Below, in pieces: positions 1 to 11,131 of a DNA stretch of 64,000 nucleotides. The first letter of the stretch is position 1. Each line of letters opens with the position of its first letter. The notes under the pieces were generated by a model. It was not told where the DNA came from and did no database searches. It saw nothing but the letters and a program-made list of their open reading frames with translations. The DNA is taken from positions 67,513,601-67,577,600 of the forward strand of contig NC_080428.1 of NCBI RefSeq assembly GCF_029873635.1, in the 5' to 3' direction. Made by a program: the position numbers and the translations under genes. The DNA comes from Malania oleifera (lineage: Eukaryota > Streptophyta > Magnoliopsida > Santalales > Ximeniaceae).

Positions 1-35
1 TACCAATTCACCCCCTCTTGGGATCACGGTAAAAC
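1..35 (+). repeat. 3' tail of a copia-type LTR (fragment)
   Basis: The window opens with a short string (caattcacccc..tcttgggatca) that recurs at 27119, 46069, 52421 and 58489. In the last three places it sits just inside the 3' end of a copia LTR, next to a methionine-tRNA primer-binding site or a target duplication. Here only the LTR end is visible and no primer-binding site follows, so it is either the right end of an element lying outside the window or a decayed fragment. Confidence 0.5.
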
Positions 36-959
36 CAACAATATTAACAAATTATAAAATATTTAATAATTATAATGTTAAAAAGTATTTTTAGATGCAA
101 TTTTCATAAAAAAAATTAATGACTAACACGTTATAAAACAAATAAAATATAATTCAATTTTTTTTAAAATTCAAGTAACCTATCAAATATAATGTTAAAA
201 AATGTAAACTAAAATTTCAAATACATATTTCATAAATTAAAATTATAAAGTTAAATGTTAGTTCTTTTGTGTGTAAAATATGAATGCTAAATGAATAAAG
301 AAAACTCAATTTTATGTTAATTAGTTGACTCTGATTGAACAAATTCACTGATTTTTTTTAAATTTTTATCCAAATTACTATATTACTAAAATCAGAAAGC
401 AAACCACAAGTTAACCAACTAAGTGATCCGAGCTGTTTTTTTAAACAAGATTTTATTTTTTAAAGATATATTTGGTTATTTAATTTGTATAAAAATTTTA
501 TGTAACTAATATTTTGGAACAGTATAATTATTTAAGTATTTTACTGAATTATTAGTATTCTTTATTTATTTTTCATATATTTTAAATTTTTTAAAATAAT
601 AACTTAATTAAGTTGTTTGCTTTATGTCAATTAGTTGTAATGAGTGTCCAATTTATTTACAAGTTCAATTTTTGGAACATATTCTACTTAACTGAAAAAA
701 TTTTCCAACTTAATTTATTAAATTAATGTTATATCTAAATTAGCTATCTAAAAATTTAAACAACCAACTAAAAGCAACAGTGTAGGATTATTGTTTTAAA
801 AAATAATTTAAGAATGAGAAATTATGTTTTTAAATGCAGAGTTTAAAAAAGAATTTTAATATATTTTTGAAATAGAGCTTGATTGATTATAGAGGACTTA
901 CCTCATTTTATAAATTATTAATTGTTTCATGAACATGTAAATGCAAAAGTACTGCTCCA
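36..959. other. AT-rich intergenic DNA, no gene seen
   Basis: Very AT-rich sequence with many short A and T runs. I see no open frame of useful length, no RNA gene and no recognisable element. Confidence 0.6.
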
Positions 960-1033
960 TTCGCATGTCGGAACCCTAGAAACTCCATCCAGCTGCAGCT
1001 CCTACCGCCTTCTCCGACGTGCTGCGATCAACT
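960..1033 (+). promoter_or_regulatory. Possible 5' leader exon of the uL18 gene, with telo-box-like motif
   Basis: A GC-richer island breaks the AT-rich DNA here. It contains AACCCTAG at 972-979, like the telo-box motif common in promoters and leaders of plant ribosomal protein genes, followed by a leader-like stretch and a good donor (ACT|GTGAGT) after 1033. The next acceptor in the same direction that could join a leader to the uL18 start codon is TTTGCAG at 11051-11057. Joining them would give a 10-kb leader intron holding two transposons. This is inference; a transcript would be decisive. It could equally be the first exon of an unrelated lost gene: a 96-codon frame runs through 1019-1309. 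Confidence 0.3.
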
Positions 1034-1517
1034 GTGAGTGAATCGACCTCCTGTACTCTAGAATCATCTTTTTTTTTTCGATTCGAACGGAGTCGGGATG
1101 ATCTTGTAACGAACTTAAATCCTCACCGCCCAACTTCTCACTCGTTTCGTCAGAACGCTATTCCGATCTCCATGACAGAAGCCATGAATCTCTTTTCCAG
1201 GCGCGGTATCAGTCGATTTTCTGGGGAATTCAGCTCAGTTTGGTCGTTAATGGCTGTTTACGGTGGTCGAGTCATTGGGATTACAGAGCTCATTTTTGGA
1301 ACTTCCTAGTAGGTAAAGTTAGTTCATTTAGGTTTTGTTTGGTTGCAGGGAGTGCAAGAAATTAAGTGAAATAGAAAACATAAAAATGGAGGAAAGAAAA
1401 GAGGTTTTGAATTTACTTTAATATGTTGCTTTTTGCCATAAAAAAGGAAACTTTTTCAACATGACCTGGAGAGAGTTGTTGTGTTTTGAGGCTTCTTTAT
1501 TATTATTATTATTATTG
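1034..1517. other. No gene seen; short (ATT)n tract at its end
   Basis: Apart from the frame overlapping 1019-1309, nothing coding is recognisable. The stretch ends in an (ATT)n run at about 1497-1516, immediately left of the copia insertion site. Confidence 0.5.
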
Positions 1518-1522
1518 TTCTT

Positions 1523-2145
1523 TGTTGTATTTGTGTGTATTTGTGTGTGACTCTTATACTTAGTGGGACTCAATAGACAAAAGATGAAAAACATATCTGT
1601 TGTACAATGCAGCAGTGACTCGTCGATGAGTGTGCCTCTCTCATCGACAAGTAGATACCAAGAGCTCGAAAAAATGCAGAACTTCTGAGATATCAAAAGT
1701 AGGAAAATCAAAAATTCAAAGACTCGTCAATGAGTGAGTCTCACTAGTTGACGAGTGGACCTGTCTTTCTCGTCGACGAGTTCCCAACTTGTCGACTAGT
1801 GCGCTTTGCGTTGTGAGGAAAAATTCAAATTTTGAATAGGAATGTTGGGACGGTTGAGTATTTGGTGGGAAGCCTCTGAGGGGTTGTTATTTTTGTTCTT
1901 TTGGGCATATTTTAACAAAAGAGAGATCATTGTATCAAGTGTATTGTGTACTTTCATTTTCATAGTGAAATTCTTGTGCCGATTGTTCCTGTGGATGTAG
2001 GCTTTGCCGAATCACGTATATTTTCATGTTATTTTATTTATTTTCTTTCATATATATTGGTTGTGAATAAATTGTGTCTTGGTGCTTCATCGTTTGCTGC
2101 AATTTACATATTTCGCTGTGCATCCTATACTCGATTTCAACAACA
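1523..2145 (+). repeat. 5' LTR of the Tork-like copia
   Basis: Begins TGTTGTATTTG and ends in CAACAACA. It aligns along its length with 6201-6799. The U3 part (about 1612-1800) carries palindromic units around CTCGTCGACGAG. A TATA box present in the 3' LTR at 6541 is lost here. A conserved GGATGTAGGC motif lies near 1994. Confidence 0.9.
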
Positions 2146-2147
2146 AA

Positions 2148-2160
2148 TTGGTATCAGAGC
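2148..2160 (+). promoter_or_regulatory. Primer-binding site, initiator-methionine tRNA
   Basis: TTGGTATCAGAGC lies two bases inside the 5' LTR. This is the usual plant copia site, complementary to the 3' end of initiator methionine tRNA, and primes minus-strand DNA synthesis. Confidence 0.9.
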
Positions 2161-2168
2161 ATTGTTGT

Positions 2169-2987
2169 CATGGCGTCGGGATCTTTTTTTGCAAGATTTG
2201 ATGTTGTCAAATTCGATGGAACCGGATATTTTGGTTTGTGACAGAGTAGAGTTAAGGATATACTTGTGCAACAAGGTATGGTGAAGGCTCTACATGGTGT
2301 TCAACCGGATGGAATGAATGAGGCGAATTGGAGGCAAAGGCTGTTTCTACAATACACTTGTGTTTGGCCGATGAAATTCTCTATCATGTGATGGAAGAGG
2401 ATTCTCCAACGGCTGTGTGGCGAAAGTTAGAAAGCCGGTACATGTTCAAATCATTTTCTAATAAACTATTTCTTAAGCTGCGTCTTTATTGGCATAAGAT
2501 GGTTTATGGTTCGAACTTAAATCAACGTATCAATGTCTTTAATTAAATCATAAGTGATTTGATGCGGGTTGATGTTAAATTTGATGCAGATGATAATTCT
2601 TTTTATGTTATTAAATTCTTTGCCAGCAACTCATACTTATGAAAATTTAGTTACCACCCTTACATAGGGAAAAGAGACTCTTAATTTAGAAGATGTGACA
2701 AGTGCCATATTGAATTTTTATCAAAGGTTGAAAATATGTGATGAAGGAGAATGACTTGTGGTGAAAGGTAACAATGAACATGGCAAAGGAAAGCTCAAAA
2801 GTGGATCAAGTCAAAAATCTTGTTCTTAATCTAAGAAGAAAAAGGATATCTGATGTTATAAATGCGGTAAAAAGGGGCATGTTTAACCGGAGTGTTCAGA
2901 TTGGAAGAAAGGAAATGCTAAAAAGTATGAGGGGACTTCAAAATCAGAGAATGTGGTTCAAGAAGGAGATTTAGTTTGCAGTGATGG
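2169..2987 (+). pseudogene. copia gag, broken
   Basis: The frame opens with ATG at 2170 and reads MASGSFFARFDVVKFDGTGY, the standard N-terminus of Tnt1-like capsid proteins. A stop follows almost at once where the family has Trp (TGG to TGA), and further stops and frameshifts come later. A CCHC zinc knuckle that binds genomic RNA can still be recognised near 2850-2905 (CYKCGKKGHV then a stop), in a different frame from the surrounding open stretch. The product would be the capsid/nucleocapsid part of the polyprotein. No functional product is expected. Confidence 0.85.
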
Positions 2988-5900
2988 TGATATTCTTTCG
3001 GTTTTGTCGGGGTTGGATCACCTTACGGAGTCATGGATACTTGATTCGACATGTTCTTATCATATGACTCCAAACAAGGAGTTGTTCAGCACCTACAAGT
3101 TGGTAAATTCAGGTTCAGTTCTTATAGGTAATGATGTTTCTTGTAAGATCATTGACATAGGAAATATTAAAATAAAAATGTTTGATGGTGATGTAAGAAC
3201 CTTGAGTAATGTAAGACACATACCGGAGTTAAGGAAGAGTTTGATTTCACTTGTCACCTTGGATTGTAATGGTTTCAATTACAAGTCCGATGGTGTGGTT
3301 ATGAAAATGTGGAAAGGTAATCCGATGGTGATGAAAGGGCAAAAGTTAGATGAGAATATTTATACACTGCAGGGAGCTACTATTGTAAGTGGAGCTGCAG
3401 CCGTAGATATTGAATCTGATGAAACTATCTTGTGGCATATGTGTCTCGGGCATATGGGAGAACATGGTATGAAAGAACTACAAAAGAGAAAACTCTTGAA
3501 GGGTATAAAAACATGTAAGCTGGATTTTTGCAAGATTTGTGTTCTTGGAAAACAAAACAGGGCAAAATTCGAATTAACTGTTCACAAGACAAAATGTATT
3601 CTTGATTATGTGCATTTCGATGTTTGGGGTCCGGTTAGAGTAACATCAAGAGGTGGACATGTGTATTATGTGAGTTTTGTTGACAACTACTCACGGAAAG
3701 TTTAGGTATACTTCATGCAGCATAAGTCTGATACGTTTGTCAGGTTCAAGTTGTGGAAAGATGAAATGGAAAACCAGACAGGGAGGAGAATCAAATGTCT
3801 AAGGTCAGACAATGGGACCGAGTATGCTAATTCTAGGTTCATGGAGTTTTGTAAGAAGCAGGGCATTAAGAGACACTTTACCGTTCACCGGACATCTTAG
3901 CAAAATAGTGTGGCTAAAAGGATGAACCGAACTCTAGCTGAAAGAGTTTAGTATTTCAGGCTTAATACAGGGCTATTGAAGAACTTTTGGGTCGAAACAG
4001 TTAGTATGACTTGTTTTCTGATAAACCGATTATCAAGGGCATCACTAGAGGGTAAAGTGGCAGAAGATGTGTGGACGGGAAATGCAGTTTACTACTCCGA
4101 ATTGAAGGTATTCGGGTGTTCAGCCTATGTTCACGTGTTTAGTGAGGAGAGATCAAAGCTTGACCCAAAATCTAGACGTTGCATCTTTTTGGGATATTAA
4201 AAGGGTGTGGGGGGGGTACAAGCTGTGGGTACCAGAGGCAAACAAAGTGGTGATCAGTAGAGATGTAGTTTTTGATGAGAAAGTTACGGGGGAATGTACT
4301 CAAGATTGTGATGAAAAGAAGCAAGAGCCAGAAAACTGGGGTAGAGATGAACATGTTGTGCAGGTGGAGTTGGAAGCTCAGGGCAACGACAATTATCATG
4401 GTCCTTTGATTGCAGGGAGTTCTAGCTCGGGAAACCAGAAAGTTGACAATGTTCCTATACGGAGATCCAGATGCACTATTAGACCATTACCAAGGTATGA
4501 ATTTGAAGAGTTAGTATCTTATGCTTTTCTTGCTAGTTGCAACGATCCAACTATATTTCAAGAGCAGTGTACGACCATGAAAAAGGTAGATGGATGAGTG
4601 CAATGATTGAGGAGATGAAATCATTACATAAAAATCAAACTTGGGATTTGGTGGAACTTTCAGATGAGAAGAGACCGATAGGTTGCAAATGGGTATATAG
4701 GAAGAAGGAAACAATTGCAGAAAAGGAAGGAGAAGAATTTAAGGCATAGTTAGTGGCAAAATGGTACGCACAGAAGAAGGGAATAAACTATGATGAGATT
4801 TTTTAACCTGTGGTTCTATTAGGATAGTGTTGGGGTTGGTAGCTCATTATGATCTTCATTTGGAACAAATAGATGTGAAGAAGTCATTTCTTCACGGTGA
4901 CTTGGAGGAACGAATTTATATGGTACAGTCGGAAGGATTCAGTGAATCAGGGAAAGAAAACTTAGTTTGCAAGTTGAAAAAATCTCTTTACGGGTTGAAA
5001 TAGTCTCCAAGGCAATGGTATAAAAGATTTGATTCTTATATGATCAAAATTGACTACAAAAGATGTGAGTATGACTGTTGCGTGTATGTGAACAAACTTG
5101 ATGATGGTTCTCTTATTTTCTTGTTGTTGTATGTTGATGACATGTTGATAGCTGCAAAGATTTAATTGAGGTAAATCAGTTAAAGGAACTGTTGCATAAA
5201 GAGTTTGATATGAAAGATCTTGGTTCAACCAAGAAGATACTTGGGATGGAGATTGGTAGGAACAAAACTGCAGGGAGGTTATGCTTATCTCAGGGTGGTT
5301 ATGTGGAGAAGGTATTGGAGAGGTTTAGCATGGTTGATGCAAAACCGGTGTGTACACCTCTAACGAGTCATTTAAAGTTGTCTACTACAAATTGCCCAAG
5401 TATGGATGATGATATTCGGGACATGTCAAAGGTCCCCTATGCTGGTGCTATGGAGAGTTTAATGTATGCCATGGTGTGTACAAGGCTAGACTTGGCACAT
5501 GTTGTGAGTGTGGTGAGTAAGTTTCTTTCTAATCTAGGTAGACAATAGTGGGAAGCCGTTAAGTGGATTTTTAGATATTTACGGGGTACATCGGACTATG
5601 ACATCATGTTTGACAAGTAACAGGATGGTCCTTCAGTTGTGGGCTTTGTAGATACTGATTATGCAGGAGATATGGATGACAAAATGTTTACAACGGGTTA
5701 TGTTTTTACCCTTGTAGGAGGACCTATATGTTGGAGATCCATGGTTCAATCTCTTGTGGCAGTGTCCACAACTGAAGCTGAATATATGGTAGCTGCCAAA
5801 GCTGCAAAGGAAGCCTTATGGCTTACCGGTTTGGTCAAAGAGCCGGGCTTACATCAAGACGGGGTTGTGCTATATTGTGACAGTTAGAGTGGTATTTACT

Positions 5901-6100
5901 TAGCAAAGAATCAAGTGTACCATGCTAGAACCAAGCATATTGATGTGAGGTTCCATAGGGTTCGGGAATTGATTACTTTGGGTGAACTTATATTGGAAAA
6001 GGTTCATACATCTGAAAACACAGCAGATATTTTGACAAAAACGGTCACTAGTGAAAAGTTCAAGCATTGCTTGAACTTACTCCATGTCTCCAAGTGCTAG
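2953..6100 (+). pseudogene. copia pol (protease, integrase, RT, RNase H), broken
   Basis: Domains appear in copia order. A protease-like WILDSTCSYHM lies near 3030-3065 (the family has D-S-G/A). The GAG-pre-integrase HHCC zinc region is at about 3430-3550. The integrase core spans about 3600-4200, with FDVWGP, SDNGTEY and a disrupted third acidic region. Reverse transcriptase runs from about 4620 to 5170 with LLYVDDMLI near 5130. RNase H spans about 5630-6090, with STTEAEYM and the typical C-terminal TKHIDVRFH and ADILTK motifs. Stops interrupt it at roughly 3703, 3898, 3949, 4747, 4804, 5001, 5566 and 5885, and frameshifts at 4200-4540. The LTR to gag to pol order confirms the plus orientation. 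Confidence 0.92.
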
Positions 6101-6189
6101 AAGGGAGACAAACCCAACCGAATGTTCTAAGTTCAAGGTGGAGCAATCAGATATATTTTTCGGGCTCTCCTAAGGGGCGTATAATTGCC

Positions 6190-6200
6190 AAGGTGGAGAT
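6190..6200 (+). promoter_or_regulatory. Polypurine tract
   Basis: AAGGTGGAGAT directly abuts the 3' LTR. It is the standard copia primer for plus-strand DNA synthesis. Confidence 0.85.
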
Positions 6201-6799
6201 TGTTGTATTTGTGTGTGACTTATACTTAGTGGGGCTCATAGACAAAAGATGAAAAGTATATGTGTTGAAGTCTTGTGCAGTGCAGCAGTGACTTGTCAAC
6301 GAGTGTGCCTCACTTGTCGATGAGTAGATACCGAGAGCCCGAAAAAATGCAAAAGTTTCGAGATACCGAGAGTAGGAAAATAAAAAATTCAAAGACTCGT
6401 CAACGAGTGGGTCTCACTAGTCTATGAGTGGACCTCTCTTTCTCGTCGACGAGTGCGCTCTGGGCTGCGAGAAAGAATTCAAATTTTGAATAAGAAAGTT
6501 GGGACGGTTGGGTATTTGGAGGGAAGCCTCCGAGGGGTTGTTATATATATTCTTCTGGGCATATTTTGACAAAAGAAAGTTCATTGTATCAAGTGTATTA
6601 TGTACTTTCATTTTCATAGTAAAATTCTTGTGCTGATTGCTCCCGTGGATGTAGGCTTTGCCGAACCACGTATATTCTCGTGTTGTTTTATTTATTTGCT
6701 TTCCTATATATTGGTTGTGCATAAATTGTGTCTTGGTGCTTCATCGTTTGCTGCAATTTACATATTTTGCTGTGCATCTTATACTCGATTTCCACTACA
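6201..6799 (+). repeat. 3' LTR of the Tork-like copia
   Basis: Begins TGTTGTATTTG and ends CCACTACA, followed by the target duplication. Palindromic CG units lie at about 6290-6460 and a TATA box (TTATATATAT) at 6541-6550. It lacks 19 bp present in the 5' LTR, removing one palindromic unit. Confidence 0.9.
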
Positions 6800-6804
6800 T
6801 TCTT

Positions 6805-8430
6805 CATCTTCTCAGCTCTTAAATACATCAATTCGACTTGTTTCTCTACTTGATGATTAGTTATTTAGTTGAATCAATTTTAGGTCCTTGTTTAATTCAT
6901 GATTTGTTATGAGCTCTGCGTCATTATTGGTGTGATTATGTTATCTTATATTTCATTTTCATTTTGTACTTCTTCGCATTTTCTTAGCAGCCAACCAAAA
7001 CCTATTTTTTAGCTTAACTGATGTCTGCGAACAAGGGGTATTTTGGATATTTATGGCGACATTCCCAGGAATCTACTTTGTGAATCAAATTCGATGATCT
7101 AGAAATCACATCAAATTCCAAGGAATCTATTATGCATCAATCCCAAATTCTTGCCCATTCAAATTCTGACAATCACATTCTTGGGAATGTGATGCCAGGA
7201 AGGGTCCTGGATTTCAGGAGCCAAACACACTGTTACATCAGTTTGAGGTGTGCTTGGGTCACTCATAGATCACTTGTTTGATGCTCTACTGTCTATTTAC
7301 AGTTGCTCACTCACCAGCGTGGGACCGGTGAGACTGAGAGTCTATGTCTTAACCATAGACTAAGCCAATGGCTAGGACTTAGCCACTTAGATGGCAACGA
7401 AACCGTGAAACCATATGAGTCTTAAATTGTTGATCAATTTATATCCAAAAATTAAATGAGTTGAAATTGATCTACCCTTTGGTCCATCAGCCCATTTAAC
7501 CCTTTCACCTAATATGCTAAAACTATTGATCAATCGCACTCTAGACCAACTTTAACCAATTGATTTTCAATTCTTGATTCAACTATTCGATCAACAGTTG
7601 ATTTCTAACTTGACAATACAGTTTCAAGACTATTGCACCAAGGCTGGTTTTGATCGTCAAGGCTAGGTTTTGTTGAACTCAATCTTCAAAGCTATGTTTG
7701 GATCTTAGCAATCTTGCCACTTCTACAGGAAGAAAAACTGGACAACTTGATTTTACTCAACTTTCTAGGGAGAAATTTATTCAGCTAGCAAGAGAATCTG
7801 GGCAGTTTGAGGACGCCACAATTGAATAGTGTTGATCCTCAAGAATTTGGGGCTGGGAGACGAGATATACTTTCTGAAAGAAATATTCCAACAATGCTAC
7901 TGAATAACCCTCAAGGACAAGTGAGAAGAGGTGAGATTGTGTTAGTGACGATTGGGGCTGTGGATGACCTCCTTGCCCCAATAATCATCCCAGTTGTGAA
8001 GGAATCCTGATCAAAATTCTGTTACTGTTGGTAATGATGATAAATCATTACAAGCTCAGACACTGCCATTCTGGGGAGTATGGGCCGTGCTGCCGGAATC
8101 ATAGCTGTGGACCTTCACCTGCAACATTTTATAGGTGTAACCCCCCCCCCCCCCCCACTTTTTTTTCGCTAGTTAGTTACTTGATCCTGTTCTGAAGAAT
8201 GGTTTGGTAGAAATTAATGAAATAGTTTTGAAGGGGATGATGCTTGGAGTTGTGATAGTTCAACCTCCTGCCCCTACCTTCTTTTCCAAAAAAAAAAATT
8301 TCCACTGCATTTTTCTCCTTTTTCTTCATGGTTTGCAACCATATGGAATGAATCATAATGTTTCAAATTTGTCACACTGATTAATTTTGCTACTTTTTAG
8401 GGGAAAATGTTTTTATTGACTCTTTAGTCC
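6805..8430. other. Mostly non-coding; possible MITE fragment and an unrecognised open stretch
   Basis: Two things stand out. At about 7023-7235 paired motifs such as ATTCCCAGGAAT and ATTCTTGGGAAT, and an end reading GAGCCAAACAC, resemble common plant hAT/Harbinger-type MITEs, but I cannot find a matching left terminus. At 7735-8010 two overlapping open stretches occur that I do not recognise. A poly-C run lies at about 8142-8157. Confidence 0.4.
7735..8010 (+). other. Unrecognised coding-like stretch
   Basis: One frame reads LSREKFIQLARESGQFEDAT before a stop at about 7828. A second frame continues with VDPQEFGAGRRDILSERN and runs to a stop at 8008. The amino-acid composition is protein-like rather than low-complexity, and a splice-acceptor-like TTCTACAG precedes it. 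I do not recognise the family. It may be a decayed exon or part of an older element. No function is proposed. Confidence 0.2.
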
Positions 8431-8479
8431 ATAGTCAGTGTTGAAGCTGCAGTCTCAATGGGGCAAGTATGCCATTGTG

Positions 8480-10109
8480 GCAAACATCGAGGCGGCAAGG
8501 TTCACATGTATAAAAAGTGAGGATGATATTGTCTTGGTTAAGGACGAAGACATTAAAGAAAGATGGCGAACTTACTTTAGTAAGTTGTTTAATGAAAACC
8601 AAATAGAAGGCTTAAACTTAGAATTGTTAAATGAGGAAAAGACTAAAAATATGAGATTTATTCGCAAAATTAGAGTTAACGAAGTTAAGTTTGCACTAAA
8701 AAAGATGAAAAATGGGAAAGCTATGGGATCAGATAACATCCCAATTGAAGTTTGGAAATGCTTAGGTGATAGGTGATAACGAAATTATATAGTCAAGTAT
8801 TTTATTTAATACAATTGTAAAAACTAAGAAAATGCCAGATGAATGGAGGAAAAACACTTTAATACCTATATACAAAAATAAAAGAGATATTCAAAATTGT
8901 AATAACTATCGTGGAATTAAACTTATGAGTCATACGATGAAACTATGGGAAAGGGTAGTTGAACAAAGATTAAGGTTAGAAACGAAGGTCTTAGAAAATC
9001 AATTTGGTTTTATTTTTAGGAGATCTACCATAAAAACTATTTATCTTTTAAGAAGATTAATGGAAAAGTTTAGGGAAAAGAAGAGAGACTTGCATATGAT
9101 AGGATACCTAGGGAAGTTCTATGGTGGGTTTTAGAAAAAAAATGGTGTATGTAGTAGGTATATGGATGTCATTAAGGGTATGTACGATGGAGTAAGGACT
9201 ATAGATGGAGACACTAGAGAATTTCCAATCACCATAGGTGTACATAAAGGATTGGTTTTGAGTCCTTATCTTTTTGCTTTAGTGATGAACCAATTGACTA
9301 AAAGTATTCAAAAATAGGTTGCATGGTGTATGTTGTTTGCAAATGATATTGTATTAATTGACGAAATTAGAGACGAAGTAGAGGCTGAGTTAGAATTATG
9401 GAGAGAAGTTTTGGATTTTAAAGGTTTTAGGATAAGTAGAAATAAGACAGAATATATGAAATGTAATTTTAGTAATGATAAGAGGAATATTGGAGACAAA
9501 GTTAAACTTGATGATGAAGAAATAAATAGCACTTGTAGATTTCGATACCTTAGATCTATTATGCACGCTGAAGGAGAAATTGAAGATGATGTAATGCATA
9601 GAGTTAAAGCAGGTTGGGTAAAATGGAGAAGTGCTTCAAGTGTGCTCTGTGATCGTAGAATACCCTTAAAATTGAAAGGGAAGTTTTATAAGACAGCTAT
9701 AAGACCAGCTATGTTATATGGATTGGAATGTTGAGCGATGAAGAAACATAATATCCAAAAAGTAAAAGTTGCCAAGATGAGAATGCTTAGATGGATGAGT
9801 GGTATAATATTGAAAGATAAATTAAGAAATGAACATATTTGTGGTAAGTTAGGTGTAACTCCTATAAAAGATAAGATAAGGGAGGGACGACTTAGATGGT
9901 ATGGACACTTGCAACGTAGGCCACATAGTGCATCTGTGAGGAAGAGTGACTTAGTTACCGTGGGGGGCAGTAGAAGGGGTAGGGGTAGACCTAAAATAAT
10001 TTGGGAGGAGATAGTGAGTAAGAATTTAATATCCTTGAATCTATCAAAAGAAATGGTCCATAATCGCAAAAATTGGCGGAAAATGATTCATATAACCGAC
10101 CTCACTTAG
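8480..10109 (+). pseudogene. RTE LINE reverse transcriptase, broken
   Basis: The reverse transcriptase would copy the element's RNA at a nicked target. Recognisable parts in order are KNGKAMGSDNIPIEVWKCLG (8710-8770), MPDEWRKNTLIPIYKNK (8832-8882), NNYRGIKLMSHTMKLWERV (about 8897-8955), ENQFGF with a degraded GRST (about 8995-9030), the PYLFALVMNQLTK region (about 9265-9305), the catalytic LFANDI (family F-A-D-D-I, second Asp region changed) at 9333-9350, and the C-terminal GRLRWYGHLQRR with RGRGRPK (about 9885-10000). Stops or frameshifts occur at about 8777, 9134, 9316 and 9733. Changing the first Asp of FADD to Asn would by itself inactivate the enzyme. Confidence 0.85.
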
Positions 10110-10140
10110 TGGGACTAAGGCTTGGTTTTTTGTTGTTGTA
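8480..10140 (+). mobile_element. 5'-truncated RTE-type LINE
   Basis: A non-LTR retrotransposon with the RT and C-terminal part of its single ORF, ending in a TTGTTGTTGTA tail right after the stop codon, which is typical of plant RTE elements. The 5' half, with the AP-endonuclease domain, is absent, as expected for incomplete target-primed reverse transcription. I see no clear target duplication. It lies in the putative leader intron of the uL18 gene. Confidence 0.85.
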
Positions 10141-11057
10141 CAAAGAAAATTTATTGTTTCATTCCGATATAGGATAAAATTTACTATATCATAGGCTTTT
10201 ATTTTTAAATGATATCTAAATGTGAATCTTCAAAATTTTAAATTTTGGTAACTTCTTATATTTGTCATTGAAAATGTGTGTGTGCGCGCGCGCATGTGTT
10301 TCAAATACGAGTTAGTGATTCTCCTTTTATTTATTTTTCTTAATATATATATTTTTAAATTTTATGCCATTACATATTTTTTAAAGCAAAAAAATTCAAA
10401 ATATAAGTATATTCGATTATATCATCAAGTCATGGCCTTTTGTTTGCCTGCCAATGCATACACATAGGTACTTGCAAATGGTATTAAAATTTTAAGGGAG
10501 GTAAGCACATATTCAAAAATTTCAAGGGAGATACTGTCAGTATTAGAAACCTCAAGGGTGGGTTTTGCAATTTGCTATTGCATAGATTATCCTCCCTGAT
10601 CTCTAGATTTCTGCCATGTGGCATTTATTCATTGTCAAGTTATTTCATGTTTTTTTTTGGTGGCCACTCATTCATGTATCAGCACCACAGGGTCAAGGCC
10701 TGTAAATTACCAATTACCTATGTATACACTATCCAACCACCTTAATACAGGGTCAGGTAGATGCACCATAAGGCTCAAGGCTCTAGTAATATTTTTTTTT
10801 TGGGTGCACTTTTTACTCCCAAAAGGTTTGATAGAATGAAATAATAAAGTATACATCGAATCAAGTCATGTAAACCCTGATGACAGTGGCATGCTATGCA
10901 TGAGGTACACAGTTGTTCTTATGATATGCAGGTATTGATTTTGGCCCTTGTGGGTTTTATAGTGGAATTTGTGATTGGTAGATGCATTGTTTGATGAAAT
11001 GAATGAATGACTATCTGTTCTTGTAAGCTTTGTAAGAGTATAATGTTATTTTTGCAG
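10141..11057. other. No gene seen; GT/GC microsatellite near 10275
   Basis: AT-rich DNA with an alternating TGTGTGTGCGCGCGCGCATG tract at about 10275-10296. Nothing else is recognisable. Confidence 0.5.
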
Positions 11058-11131
11058 GGAAAGCTGAATTTTCTTTGGCGTGTGTTGCTCACTTTGCTTG
11101 GATAGTTCATTTATAATTGAGTTCACTGCAT
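11058..11131 (+). promoter_or_regulatory. Likely 5' leader exon upstream of the uL18 start codon
   Basis: A good branch/acceptor (TTATTTTTGCAG, ending 11057) precedes the stretch leading to the ATG at 11132. It suggests that the coding start lies in the second exon of the transcript, with a separate leader exon further 5'. Inferred from splice signals only. Confidence 0.4.

Larger units (their letters stand above)
1518..6804 (+). mobile_element. Complete but decayed Ty1/copia retrotransposon (Tork/Tnt1-like) with target duplication
   Basis: The element runs from 1523 to 6799 and is bounded by a perfect 5-bp target duplication TTCTT (1518-1522 and 6800-6804). It has two LTRs of 623 and 599 bp, a methionine-tRNA primer-binding site, gag, protease/integrase/reverse transcriptase/RNase H in copia order, and a polypurine tract. 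The pol sequence resembles the Tnt1/Tork group. Several in-frame stops and frameshifts mean it cannot move by itself. Many stops fall where the family has CAG or TGG codons, which fits deamination of methylated cytosines. The LTRs are clearly diverged, so the insertion is not recent. Confidence 0.93.
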
